A stretch of 64,000 bases of DNA, taken from Streptomyces tropicalis. Its GTDB lineage: Bacteria > Actinomycetota > Actinomycetes > Streptomycetales > Streptomycetaceae. Under the pieces are notes generated by a model, which worked only from the letters and a program-made list of their open reading frames with translations, did not search any database and was not told the origin of the DNA. The stretch is from the NCBI RefSeq assembly GCF_029269835.1, contig NZ_JARJBB010000004.1, forward strand, positions 186,001 through 250,000. The letters run 5' to 3'. Shown in pieces: positions 32,868 through 41,788 of this stretch (the first letter of the stretch is position 1; the number at the start of each line of letters is the position of its first letter). Position numbers and translations under genes: made by a program.

Positions 32868-34313
32868 TTGAGTCACAAGCGAATTCCGAAGCGCAAGGCC
32901 GCGATAGCGGTGGGCGGCGTGGCGGCCCTCGGCGCGGCGGCCATCCTGCTGCCCAACGCCAACGCCTCCCAGGACGGCGCGGCGAACACCGCAGCGCCCA
33001 GGACCTTCAAGGCGGCGGACGCCTCGGACCTCGCCTCGCGGCTCGCCACGTCCCTCGGCGACTCGTTCGCCGGGTCCTACTACGACAGTGCCAAGAAGCA
33101 GCTCGTCGTGGACGTGGCGGGCGGCGACGCCGGCACGGTCGCCCAGGCGGAGAAGGCCGGCGCGACCGTCCGCCGGGTCGCCAACAGCCGGACCGAGCTG
33201 AAGTCCGCCGCGAAGACCCTGCGCACCAAGGCCACCATCCCCGGCACGGCGTGGGCCGTGGACCCGCGCACGAACAAGGTCGTCGTCACCGCCGACCGCA
33301 CCGTCACCGGCACCAGGTGGAACAGACTGCAGTCGACCGTCCAGGGCCTCGGCTCGGGCATGGCGACGCTGAAGAAGTCCACCGGCACCTTCAAGAACTT
33401 CGCCTCCGGCGGCGACGCCATCTTCGCCCAGGCGCAGGGCGGCACCGTCCGCTGCTCCCTCGGCTTCAACGTCACCGCGAGCGACGGCAGTCCCGCCTTC
33501 CTGACGGCCGGCCACTGCGGGGTCTCGGCCAAGCAGTGGTCCGACGCGCAGGGCGGCCAGCCGGTCGCCACCGTCGACCAGGCCACCTTCCCCGGCAACG
33601 ACTTCTCGCTCGTCAAGTACGACGACCCCAGCACCCAGGCACCGAGCGAGGTCAACGTCGGCAACGGGCAGACCGTGCAGATCACCAAGGCGGCCGATGC
33701 CACGGTGGGCCAGCAGGTGTTCCGCATGGGCAGCACCACCGGCCTGCACAACGGATCGGTGACCGGTCTCGACGCCACCGTCAACTTCCAGAGCGAGACC
33801 AACCCGGGCGGCACCGACACCGTCAACGGCCTCATCCAGACCGACGTGTGCGCCGAGGCCGGAGACAGCGGCGGCTCCCTGTTCACCCAGGACGGCAGCG
33901 CGGTCGGCCTCACCTCCGGCGGCAGTGGCGACTGCACCAACGGAGGCGAGACCTTCTTCCAGCCGGTCACCGCCGCGCTCCAGGCGACCGGTGCGACGCT
34001 CGGCGCCGGCGGCAACGCGGGCGGCAACGGCGCCGGCCAGCAGTCCGGCGGCGACCAGTCCGGCACCGCGAGCCCGGGCGACCAGTCCGGCGCGGGCACG
34101 GCGAACCCGGGCGACCAGTCCGGCGCGGGGACGGCCGCACCCGGCAACGGCTCGGGCTCCGACCAGTCCGGCGCGGGCGCGGGTGACCAGTCCGGGGCGG
34201 GGACGGCCGCTCCCAGCGACGGCTCGGGCACGGGCACGGGCACGGGCACCGGCAACGGGTCGGGCACGGGCACCGGCACGGGCGACGGCTCCGGGATCAG
34301 CTCGGGCAACTGA
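32868..34313 (+). CDS. secreted chymotrypsin-like (streptogrisin family) serine protease, TTG start
   Basis: A 481-aa extracellular S1 protease. A basic start and hydrophobic signal (AAIAVGGVAALGAAAILLP) lead to an alpha-lytic-type propeptide (about 45-185) and then the protease domain (about 190-375) with catalytic His216 (LTAGHCG), Asp245 (GNDFSLVKY) and Ser334 (GDSGGSL). Two disulfide pairs are visible (Cys196/Cys217 and Cys328/Cys356). The C-terminal tail (381-481) is Gly/Ser/Thr-rich with repeated DQSGAGTA units. GGAGG sits 9 nt before TTG 32868; no better ATG or GTG exists. Divergent from the precursor gene, it could mature or degrade the exported peptide, or be a target of the SSI inhibitor. 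Confidence 0.92.
   Translation: MSHKRIPKRKAAIAVGGVAALGAAAILLPNANASQDGAANTAAPRTFKAADASDLASRLATSLGDSFAGSYYDSAKKQLVVDVAGGDAGTVAQAEKAGATVRRVANSRTELKSAAKTLRTKATIPGTAWAVDPRTNKVVVTADRTVTGTRWNRLQSTVQGLGSGMATLKKSTGTFKNFASGGDAIFAQAQGGTVRCSLGFNVTASDGSPAFLTAGHCGVSAKQWSDAQGGQPVATVDQATFPGNDFSLVKYDDPSTQAPSEVNVGNGQTVQITKAADATVGQQVFRMGSTTGLHNGSVTGLDATVNFQSETNPGGTDTVNGLIQTDVCAEAGDSGGSLFTQDGSAVGLTSGGSGDCTNGGETFFQPVTAALQATGATLGAGGNAGGNGAGQQSGGDQSGTASPGDQSGAGTANPGDQSGAGTAAPGNGSGSDQSGAGAGDQSGAGTAAPSDGSGTGTGTGTGNGSGTGTGTGDGSGISSGN
34050..34305 (+). repeat. coding repeats in the protease tail
   Basis: Seven or so in-frame copies of GACCAGTCCGG (Asp-Gln-Ser-Gly) followed by Gly/Thr runs, ending in GGCACGGGCAC units. 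They encode a flexible linker-like tail without a recognisable binding domain. Confidence 0.7.
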
Positions 34314-34371
34314 GCCGCGCACCCCACGCCACTGACCGGCCCGCCCAGCGGTTCCGGTCGGCCAGTGGACC

Positions 34372-34401
34372 GGTCCGGCCCTCCGACGGGAGGGCCGGAC
34401 C
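34372..34401. terminator. intrinsic terminator after the protease gene
   Basis: Perfect 13-bp arms (34372-34384 with 34389-34401), loop GACG, then CCCCCTTTT. It is one of the few hairpins here followed by a T run. Confidence 0.75.
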
Positions 34402-34439
34402 GCCCCCTTTTCCGGGGCCGCCGCCGGGGCGCCCGCGGC

Positions 34440-36587
34440 TCAGCTGCCGCTCCGCGCCCGCAATAGCAGCAGCGCCACGTCGTCCGCCCGCTCCCGCGCC
34501 GCGGCACTGTGCCGCACCAGGCAGTCGGCCAGCCGGTCCAGCGGCACGTCCCCGGCGTCGCCGAGCCGCTGCCCCAGCTCCGCGAGCGCGTCCTCGATGT
34601 CCACGCCGGGCGACTCGACCAGCCCGTCCGTGTAGAGGGCGAGGACCGATCCCGGCGCCAGGCCGACCCGCGTCGTCGGATACGTCGCCGACGCGTCGAT
34701 GCCCAGCAGCGGGCCGCCCGCCAGGTCGAGGACACGCACCCGCCCGTCCGGCCGCCGCAGCAGCGGCGGCGGATGCCCCGCCCGGGACATCACGGCCGAC
34801 CCGTCCACCGGGTCGAGCCGCAGGTACAGGCAGCTGGCGAACAGTTCCACCCCCAGGTCGATCAGCAGCCGGTTGGTGCTGCGCATGACGTCCTGCGGCT
34901 CCTGACCCACCGTGGTGTACGCCCGCACCGCGGTCCGGATCTGCCCCATCAGGCCCGCCGCCGTCACGTTGTGCCCCTGCACGTCCCCGATCACGGCGGC
35001 CGCCAGCGGCCGGGTGGGCACCAGATCGTAGAAGTCGCCGCCGATCTCCATGCCCTGAGTCGCCGGCAGATACCGGGCGGCCGTGTCGAACCCGCGCAGC
35101 CGCGGCAGCGTGCTGGGCAGCAGCGCCTGCTGCAGCCCGTGCGCGAGGCGGTGCTTGGCGTCGTACAGCCGGGCCCGCTCCAGGGCCTGCGCGATCAGCC
35201 CGCCGAGACTGGTCAGGACCGCCCGCTCGTCCGCCGGGAAGTGGTGCGGCTCCGCGTAGGCCAGGACACAGGTGCCCACCGGGCGGCCGGACGCGATCAG
35301 CGGCAGGAACGCCCAGGCCGCGAAGCCGTCGCGGACCGCGTGCCGCGCCGGATACAGCCGCTCCAGCTGCGGCCGCGAGTCGAAGAAGGCGGGCACCCCG
35401 GTGCTCAGCACGTGCGCACCGGGCGTCTGCGCGGTCAGCGGGATGCCGTGGAAGTGCTCCACGGCCCGCGCGTTGCGGTAGCCGCGATGGCCCAGCACAT
35501 GCAGCCGGCCCCCCTGCGAGCCGAGGATCAGCAGGGCCTGGCTGCCGACCGACGGGGCGATCTCGTCGGCCACCAGGTGGATCACGTCCTGCACCCCGAC
35601 CGCCTCGGTCAGCGCCCCCGCCAGACTCAGTACCTGAGAGATCGTCACCAGACTGGAGGGCCCCTCGCCCGGCACCGGCACGGACCGGCGGCCCAGCTCC
35701 GCCACCGCCCGGGCCCGGCTGATCCGCACGCTCAGCCCGGTGGGGCTCGGATACATGCGGAACGACAGCCAGTCGCCCGGCGGCCGCAGCGCCACGAAGG
35801 ACGTGACGTGCTGGCTGATCAGGGCTGCCCGGTAACGGTCCTCGTACATCGGGTCGTTCAGCCACGGCACCGACGTCCACATCCGGGTGCCCAGCAGCTC
35901 GCCGACGGGCAGGCCGAGCAGGTCGGCGGCGGCCGCGTTGGCGTACGAGATGCGCCCGTGCAGGTCGAGCGAGGCGAGCCCGTAGGGCAGGCGCATGACC
36001 ATCCGGGCCGCCTCGACCATGCCGAGGGTGCCGGGCGCCCCGCCCGCCGGGGGCGCGGGCAGCAGGTCGGACTCGCCGCGCAGCGGCCTGCGCTCCGCCG
36101 CGGCCCGCTCCAGCCGCACCGCCAGCCGGTCGCACGCCGCGGTCAGGTGCTCCCGCTCCCAGTCGGAGAGCACCGGGGGGTGCGAGGCGGGCCAGGTGAC
36201 GAAGACGGCGCCGTACGCCGCGGTCGGGGTCGCCAGCGGCAGCGCGGCGAGCGCGAACGGATACGGCAGGACGACGGCGATCCGCGGGAAGCGCCGGGCC
36301 ATCTCCTCCTCGCCGCCCACCCAGACGAGCCGCCGCTCGCGGACCGCCTGGGCGACCGGGATGGGAGCGCTCAGCCCCACCCGCTCCCACGGGGCGGCGA
36401 AGGCGCGGGGCATGCCCGCCATCACCGCCATCTCCAGCACCGGCTGGTCCTGCGCCAGGAGGTAGAGGGCCCCCGAGTGCCCGTGGATCTCGTCCAGCAT
36501 CGAGGCCAGCGCGAGGGACAGCAGCGGACCGCCGCCGCGCGGATCCGGGGCCGCCGGCGCCGTCCGGGGGGTGCGACCGATCGACAC
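34440..36587 (-). CDS. GAF-PAS-GAF-SpoIIE protein phosphatase
   Basis: A 715-aa cytosolic signalling phosphatase. An N-terminal GAF-like region (about 30-185), a PAS domain (LASLDLHGRISYANAAAADLL, about 215-330), a second GAF (about 350-490) and a PP2C/SpoIIE domain (RYLPATQGMEIGGDFYDLVPT, VIGDVQGHNVTAAGLMGQ, LYTDGLVESPGVDIED, RADDVALLLL) are visible. Unlike the other two phosphatases in the window, it lacks a C-terminal kinase domain. GTG 36587 has AGGAGG upstream. It is adjacent to and divergent from ramR, so a link to the ram system is possible but unproven. Confidence 0.92.
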   Translation of the reverse strand: MSIGRTPRTAPAAPDPRGGGPLLSLALASMLDEIHGHSGALYLLAQDQPVLEMAVMAGMPRAFAAPWERVGLSAPIPVAQAVRERRLVWVGGEEEMARRFPRIAVVLPYPFALAALPLATPTAAYGAVFVTWPASHPPVLSDWEREHLTAACDRLAVRLERAAAERRPLRGESDLLPAPPAGGAPGTLGMVEAARMVMRLPYGLASLDLHGRISYANAAAADLLGLPVGELLGTRMWTSVPWLNDPMYEDRYRAALISQHVTSFVALRPPGDWLSFRMYPSPTGLSVRISRARAVAELGRRSVPVPGEGPSSLVTISQVLSLAGALTEAVGVQDVIHLVADEIAPSVGSQALLILGSQGGRLHVLGHRGYRNARAVEHFHGIPLTAQTPGAHVLSTGVPAFFDSRPQLERLYPARHAVRDGFAAWAFLPLIASGRPVGTCVLAYAEPHHFPADERAVLTSLGGLIAQALERARLYDAKHRLAHGLQQALLPSTLPRLRGFDTAARYLPATQGMEIGGDFYDLVPTRPLAAAVIGDVQGHNVTAAGLMGQIRTAVRAYTTVGQEPQDVMRSTNRLLIDLGVELFASCLYLRLDPVDGSAVMSRAGHPPPLLRRPDGRVRVLDLAGGPLLGIDASATYPTTRVGLAPGSVLALYTDGLVESPGVDIEDALAELGQRLGDAGDVPLDRLADCLVRHSAAARERADDVALLLLRARSGS

Positions 36588-36914
36588 GCCGACCACCTCC
36601 TCGCCCGGCCGCGCGACGGGTCTCGGCTCAAGGCTCCCTCCTGGCGGCGCGGCGCGCACGGCGAGCGGTGCGCCGTCGGAGCGGGGGTGACCGCCGGTGC
36701 CGCGGGCCGAGTGATCACGGGGCGGTGCGGCGGCGCCCTTACCCGCCCGCAGCCCGGCCATGCCCCCTCACTCGAAGCGTGCGACGGGGCACGAGCGCCG
36801 CACGTGCGCCCCCGCGCAACGCGATGGCCGGATCTTCGCGCCCCGGGAGGGTCGAGCCCGCGAACAATGGGCACGCGCTCCATCACACCGAGCGACGTCG
36901 AGGGGGAGCAAGGG
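36588..36914. other. divergent promoter region, phosphatase / ramR
   Basis: A 327-nt stretch with no gene. The region just before ramR holds GAGGGGGAGC as a ribosome binding site. No clear -10/-35 pair or long repeat was found. Confidence 0.5.
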
Positions 36915-37529
36915 GTGGCAGTGATACGGGTACTTCTGGTGCACGACGCGTGTCTGGTGAGATCGGTCCTGGCGGACTGGCTGCGCCGCGAGCCCGACCT
37001 CGGGGTGTACGACACCCCGTGGCGCAGCGCGCCGGGCCGGGTGCGGTCGGTACGGCCGGACGTCTGCGCCGTGGACCTCGACTGCTCCGACGCCTACGGG
37101 CTGCCCCCGCTCGGCGAGCTGGGCGCGCGGGCCGGCGGCGCGGGGCGGCCGCGGTTACTCGTGCTGGCGACGGCCAGCCGGCCGGGGCTCCTGAAACGCG
37201 CCATCGAGGCGGGGGCGCTCGGCTACGTGGACAAGGCGGGCTCCCCGGACCGGCTGGTGCGCGGCATACGGCGGGTCGCCGAGGGGGAACGTTTCGTCGA
37301 CGACTCGCTCGGGTTCGGCTTCCTCAAGGCCGCCGAGATGCCGCTCACCCGGCGGGAGCTGAGCGTGCTGTCCCTGGCCGCCGAGGGCGCCTCAGTCGCC
37401 GAGATCGCCGGAAGCCTGCACCTGTCCCACGGGACCGTGCGCAACTACATGGCCGCCATCACCCGCAAGACCGGCGCCCGCAACCGCATCGACGCCATCC
37501 GCATCTCCCAGGGGGAGGGCTGGCTCTGA
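36915..37529 (+). CDS. ramR: RamR/AmfR response-regulator-type activator (contains a TTA codon)
   Basis: A 204-aa LuxR/NarL-type response regulator. The receiver domain (1-120) has Asp11 and a putative phospho-acceptor Asp54 in CAVDLDCSD. The helix-turn-helix (about 137-200) contains LTRRELSVLSLAAEGASVAEIAGSLHLS-type sequence and TVRNYMAAITRKTGARNR. In streptomycetes RamR/AmfR activates the ramCSAB operon that makes the SapB morphogen. Codon 81 (37155-37157) is TTA for Leu, the rare codon read by the bldA tRNA, so translation should depend on development. The gene is convergent with ramB and overlaps its 3' end by 138 bp. No partner sensor kinase is present. Confidence 0.9.
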   Translation: MAVIRVLLVHDACLVRSVLADWLRREPDLGVYDTPWRSAPGRVRSVRPDVCAVDLDCSDAYGLPPLGELGARAGGAGRPRLLVLATASRPGLLKRAIEAGALGYVDKAGSPDRLVRGIRRVAEGERFVDDSLGFGFLKAAEMPLTRRELSVLSLAAEGASVAEIAGSLHLSHGTVRNYMAAITRKTGARNRIDAIRISQGEGWL

Positions 37530-39833
37530 CCCGGTGCCGTCCCAGCCGGCGACCAGCTCCCGGTAGAGCGCTGAGCGCTCCAGCAGCTCCTCGTGCGTGC
37601 CGTACGCCGGATCCCGCCCGTCCATGACCAGGATCCGGTCCGCGCGGCGCGCGGAGCTGATCCGGTGCGCCACCACGACCAGCGACCCGCCCGGCCGGGC
37701 GGCGAACGCCCGCTCCGCCCGGGCCTCCGCGTCCGGGTCCAGATGGCAGGTCGCCTCGTCGAGCAGGGCGAGCGGGGCCGGGGACAGATAGGCCCGGGTC
37801 AGCGCGACCAGCTGCCGCTCGCCCGCCGAGAGCGCCGCCGGCTCCACCCGGCCCCCGAGTCCGCCGAGCGCCTCCAGCAGCGGGGTCAGGCCGACCGCGT
37901 CGGCGGCCGCGAGCAGCTCCCGGTCCGCCACCGGGCCGGGGCGCAGATGGGTGAGGTTCTCGCCGAGGGAGCCGGTGAACACGTACGCCTCCTGCGGGAT
38001 CAGCACCCGTCGCGCGCGGGCCGGGCCGGAGCCGACGGGCAGGCCGGCCACCGTGATTCCGCCCCGGTCCGGGACGAGCAGTCCGGCGGCCAGTGCGGTG
38101 AGCGTCGACTTGCCGATCCCGCTCGGCCCGACCACCGCCAGGTGCCCACCGGGCGGCAGCACCAGGTCGAGACCGCGCAGCACCGGCTCGCTGTGCGGTC
38201 CGTAGGCGAAGGCGACACCGGTCAGGGAGAGCGCGGCGACGTCCCGGGCGTGCCCGCCGGTCGCCCCGGAGGGCGCGGCGGGTTCCGCCGGTCCGTGGAG
38301 GGGGGCGGCGGGCCCGACCGATTCCCGGCCGGGGCGGGCGAGCCCGCCGGGACCCGGGGCCGGGGAGCCGGCGGGCCCGGGACCGTCCGCCGGGTCCTCC
38401 TCCGGCGTCCGCTCCGCGTGCGCCGCGCCCGGCGGGGCCAGGCGGCGCAGTACGACCGTGAGCCGGGCGCCGCTGGTGCCGAGACCGTGCACGAGGCTCT
38501 GCAGCGCGGGCAGCAGCGACCCGGACACATAGGCCAGGGCGCCCACCAGCGCGCCCGCGGTGACCCCGTGCGCCAGCAGCCACGGGGCGGCGGCGAGCAG
38601 CAGCACGACCGGCAGGTGCCCGCCGAGCGCCAGAGCGGCGACGCGCACCACCGACCACCGGGCCAGGGAGCGCGCCGCGTCCCGCTCCGCCGCCACGGCC
38701 GCGCCGAGCTCGGCGGCGACCCGCGCCTCGGCGCCGGCCGTGGTGACGTCCCGCAGGCCCGGGCACACCTCGCCCAGCCGGCCGGCCAGTGCCTCGTCGG
38801 CGGCGAGGTAGACCTCCTGCCGCCGGGCCAGTGGCCGCAGGGTGGCCGCGAACAGGCCGACGCCCGCGGCGAGCGGCGGCACCACGACCACCAGCAGGAG
38901 GGGGGCCAGCGAGAACAGGCCGAGCAGCGCGCCGGCCGCCGTGAACACGAAGGAACGCGAGACCATCACCAGACCGGCGAAGGTGTCCCGGGCGATCTCC
39001 ACCTGCTGGGTGAGCCCGGACAGTGCGCCCGCGTCCGCCTCCCGCACCCCGCGCGCGGCCACGTGCCGCACCAGACGGTCCCGGAGCGGCTCCACCAGCG
39101 CGGCGACCGCCGCGTACACCCGTCCCGTCCCGTACGCCCCGGCCAGTGCGCCGAGCCCGGCCGCCGCCAGCCAGGCCAGCCCGGTCCGCGGGCGCCCGGC
39201 GAGGAACCCGGCGTCCAGGGCCCGCGCCACGGCCCAGCCCAGCAGGAACGCCTGGGCGGCCTCCAGCAGCGACCATCCCCCGAGCCGCACCAGCACCGGC
39301 CACCGCCCCCGCAGAAAGCGCAGCCCGCGCCCCCACACCGCCCCGACGGCCCCGGCACCCCCGCCTGCGCCGGGTCCCTCGACGCGCTCCGCGCCGCAGC
39401 GTGCCGCACAGCCCTCCGCTTCCCCGGCCCGCGCCGTGTCCCGTGCGTCCCCGGGGCCATCGGTGCCCTGCGTGCCCTCGGGCCGCGCGGCGGTTTCCGG
39501 GCCGCCACGGCCCGACGGGGCCTCCGCGCCCCGCGGCCCCGGGACACCGTGCCCGCCGCCGGGGCGCAGGCCGCCGTCCGGATCCCCGGGCTCCGCGAGC
39601 CGTCCGGCGCCGTCGGTCACGGTGGCGCCTCCCGCGCCTCCGGCCTCCGTGCCGCCCTCCGGGACACCGAGGCCCGCGACGCGGTCCGCGACGCCGGGTC
39701 CCACGACGCGGTCCGCGACGCCGGGTCCCGTACCGCCGGGTCCCGCGCCCCCCGTCGGGTCCCCGTGCCCCGCGGCACGCGCCGTTCCCGCCGCGGTGTC
39801 GGTGTCCTCCGGTCGCCGTCCGGTCGTGGTCAC
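37392..39833 (-). CDS. ramB: ABC transporter subunit of the SapB-type peptide (RamB-like)
   Basis: An 813-aa half-transporter with fused membrane and ATPase domains. About 170 N-terminal residues are Gly/Ala/Pro-rich with a 9-residue tandem (ADRVVGPGV/ADRVAGLGV). Then come six membrane helices (about 185-450) and an ATPase with Walker A GPSGIGKST, signature LSAGERQLVALTRAY, Walker B LALLDEATCHLD and H-loop VAHRIS. It likely pairs with RamA to export the modified peptide. GTG 39833 overlaps the ramA stop by 4 nt. The 3' end reads through the antisense strand of ramR. A later start would remove the low-complexity part; the coupled start argues for keeping it. Confidence 0.88.
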   Translation of the reverse strand: MTTTGRRPEDTDTAAGTARAAGHGDPTGGAGPGGTGPGVADRVVGPGVADRVAGLGVPEGGTEAGGAGGATVTDGAGRLAEPGDPDGGLRPGGGHGVPGPRGAEAPSGRGGPETAARPEGTQGTDGPGDARDTARAGEAEGCAARCGAERVEGPGAGGGAGAVGAVWGRGLRFLRGRWPVLVRLGGWSLLEAAQAFLLGWAVARALDAGFLAGRPRTGLAWLAAAGLGALAGAYGTGRVYAAVAALVEPLRDRLVRHVAARGVREADAGALSGLTQQVEIARDTFAGLVMVSRSFVFTAAGALLGLFSLAPLLLVVVVPPLAAGVGLFAATLRPLARRQEVYLAADEALAGRLGEVCPGLRDVTTAGAEARVAAELGAAVAAERDAARSLARWSVVRVAALALGGHLPVVLLLAAAPWLLAHGVTAGALVGALAYVSGSLLPALQSLVHGLGTSGARLTVVLRRLAPPGAAHAERTPEEDPADGPGPAGSPAPGPGGLARPGRESVGPAAPLHGPAEPAAPSGATGGHARDVAALSLTGVAFAYGPHSEPVLRGLDLVLPPGGHLAVVGPSGIGKSTLTALAAGLLVPDRGGITVAGLPVGSGPARARRVLIPQEAYVFTGSLGENLTHLRPGPVADRELLAAADAVGLTPLLEALGGLGGRVEPAALSAGERQLVALTRAYLSPAPLALLDEATCHLDPDAEARAERAFAARPGGSLVVVAHRISSARRADRILVMDGRDPAYGTHEELLERSALYRELVAGWDGTGSEPALPLGDADGVDAVAGAGLAGDGGHVVAHGPVGQVQASGDLGD
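39677..39729 (-). repeat. tandem 27-bp repeat in the ramB N-terminus
   Basis: Two 26-bp identical copies at 39677-39702 and 39704-39729 (period 27 bp, nine codons), encoding a Val/Gly/Asp/Arg-rich nonapeptide in the non-conserved N-terminal extension. Confidence 0.75.
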
Positions 39834-41749
39834 GGTCGCTCCTTCCCGGTCGTGCGGTCCGACGGCGGGGCGGTCGCAGTCCCGCTGCCGGGCGCGGGCC
39901 CGGTGGGGGCGCCGTTCGGGGGAGAGGGCGGTGCGGTGGTGTTCGTCCCGGTGGGAGGGGGCGGTGCGCTCTCCGGTGGGTCGGCGAAGATCCGGCGGTA
40001 CGCGGGGTCACGCCACAGCTCCCGGTGCGGGCCCAGTGCCCGGATGCGGCCGGCGTCCAGCCAGGCCACCGTGTCGGCGCGGGCCGCGGTGGCGGCGCGG
40101 TGGGCGACCAGCAGGCGGGTCGTGGCGGATCCGCCCGACGTCAGGGCGCGGGCGATGTGGTGCTCCGTCACCGTGTCGAGGCTGGACAGGGCGTCGTCGA
40201 GCACCAGTAGGCGCCCCCCGCGGGCGAACGCGCGGGCCAGGCCGAGGCGCTGGGTCTCCCCGCCGGACCGGGGCGCGTCGGCGCAGGCGGTGCCGTAGCC
40301 GTCGGGGAGGCGGCGGACGAAGGCGTCCGCGCGGGCCGTGCGGGCCGCCTCGCGGACCCGGGCGGGGGAGGGGGCGGTGAGCCCGAAGCCGATCGCGTCC
40401 CCGACGGTCGTCCCGAGCAGGACCGGCCGCTCGAAGGCGTAGGAGACCGCGCCCCGCAGCTCGTCGTGGGCGAGTTCGCGCAGCGGCACCCCGTCCAGCA
40501 GCACCTCCCCGGCGTCCGGATCGGCCAGGCGCCCGGCCAGCGCGGCGAGCAGCGACTTGCCCGAACCCGACCGGCCGACCACCGCGAGGGAGGTCCCGCC
40601 GGGCACCTCCAGGTCGATGCCGGCGAGCACGGTCTGCCCGCCGCGCCGCGCGGTCACCGAGCGCAGCTCGAGCCGTCCCGGCCCGGCGGGCAGCCGGCGG
40701 GTGCCGTGGGCCGGGGCGGGCTCCTCGAGGACCTCACTCAGGCGTGCGGCCGCCGCCCGGGCCCGGACCAGGGCCGAGAGCTGCCCGACCAGCACGCCGA
40801 CACCGGTGGCCAGCACCGCGTACCGGGACGCGGCGAGCACTTCGCCGACGGTCAGCCGGTGCCGGGTCAGCAGCAGTCCCGCGACGGCGACGACGGCGAG
40901 CTGGAGCAGCGGCCCGACGGCGACCGTGCGGGCGGCGGCGCGGCCCTGCGCCCGCCACATCCGGTGTCCGGCGCGGGACAGTTCGGGCAGCGGGCGCAGG
41001 ATCCGCGCCGTCTCGCGGTCCGCGGTGCCCGCCGCTGCGACGGTGCGGGATCCGGCGACGGCCTCGGCGAGTGCCGCCGCGATCCGCCCCTGGACCTCCT
41101 GGTAGCGGGCGGCGCAGTCGGAGGAGTCCCGAGCGAAGGCGCGCAGGACCAGGGCGAGTACGGGCGCCCCGGCCAGGAACACGACGACGAGCCACGGGTC
41201 GACCAGGCCGAGGGCGACCACCCCGCCGACGGGACCGGCGAGGGCCGCGACCGACGCGGCGACGGCCGCGGGCGCCGAGCCGGCCTGCGCGGCGGAGCCG
41301 ACCAGCCGGGCGACGAGGTCCCCGGAGCCGAAGCGCGCCGTGGCGCGCGGGCCGAGCGCCAGCACGTGCCCGGTCAGCCGCCCGCGCAGCCACGCGGTGG
41401 CACCGGCCTGGACGGTGCCCTCCAGCACCGCCCCGGCGGCGTCGAGGACCACGAGCAGCAGGACGAGTCCCGCGCAGTACAGGGTCCAGCGGGCGGCCGG
41501 GGTGTGGGCGAGGAGCAGGTCGAGGGTGTGGCCGAGCACCGCCGGCAGCAGGAGTCCGGCGCCGGTCGCCGCGGTGCTCACCAGGCTCAGCGCGACGCAG
41601 CGGGCCGCGCCGTACCGGACGGCGGAGCGGAGCAGCCCGTGGTCCGGGCGGGTGCCGTCCGTGGTCCGGGACGGGCCCGAGTCCGGGCCCTGCGGGCGGG
41701 GCGCCGGGCCGCTCCGTGCCCCGGTGCGGGTGCCGGAGGGGGTCGTCAT
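39830..41749 (-). CDS. ramA: ABC transporter subunit of the SapB-type peptide (RamA-like)
   Basis: A 639-aa half-transporter: a short polar N-terminus, six membrane helices (about 55-330), an ATPase domain (about 365-590) and a Pro/Thr-rich tail of about 50 residues. Walker A is GRSGSGKS and the signature is RSGGETQRLGLARAF. Walker B reads LLVLDDALSSLD, so the catalytic Glu is Asp, and the H-loop is VAHRAAT. This suggests an asymmetric heterodimer in which the RamB partner supplies the competent catalytic Glu. ATG 41749 was chosen. A hairpin separates it from ramS. Confidence 0.9.
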   Translation of the reverse strand: MTTPSGTRTGARSGPAPRPQGPDSGPSRTTDGTRPDHGLLRSAVRYGAARCVALSLVSTAATGAGLLLPAVLGHTLDLLLAHTPAARWTLYCAGLVLLLVVLDAAGAVLEGTVQAGATAWLRGRLTGHVLALGPRATARFGSGDLVARLVGSAAQAGSAPAAVAASVAALAGPVGGVVALGLVDPWLVVVFLAGAPVLALVLRAFARDSSDCAARYQEVQGRIAAALAEAVAGSRTVAAAGTADRETARILRPLPELSRAGHRMWRAQGRAAARTVAVGPLLQLAVVAVAGLLLTRHRLTVGEVLAASRYAVLATGVGVLVGQLSALVRARAAAARLSEVLEEPAPAHGTRRLPAGPGRLELRSVTARRGGQTVLAGIDLEVPGGTSLAVVGRSGSGKSLLAALAGRLADPDAGEVLLDGVPLRELAHDELRGAVSYAFERPVLLGTTVGDAIGFGLTAPSPARVREAARTARADAFVRRLPDGYGTACADAPRSGGETQRLGLARAFARGGRLLVLDDALSSLDTVTEHHIARALTSGGSATTRLLVAHRAATAARADTVAWLDAGRIRALGPHRELWRDPAYRRIFADPPESAPPPPTGTNTTAPPSPPNGAPTGPAPGSGTATAPPSDRTTGKERP

Positions 41750-41788
41750 ACGCCTGCCGCCTCGCAATCCTTCGGTGGAACGGACCGC

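Noticed and set aside
37392..37529. Frameshift in ramB to avoid overlap with ramR
   Set aside because: Both frames read cleanly and no alternative stop near 37530 appears without inventing an indel; kept as a real overlap, flagged for checking.
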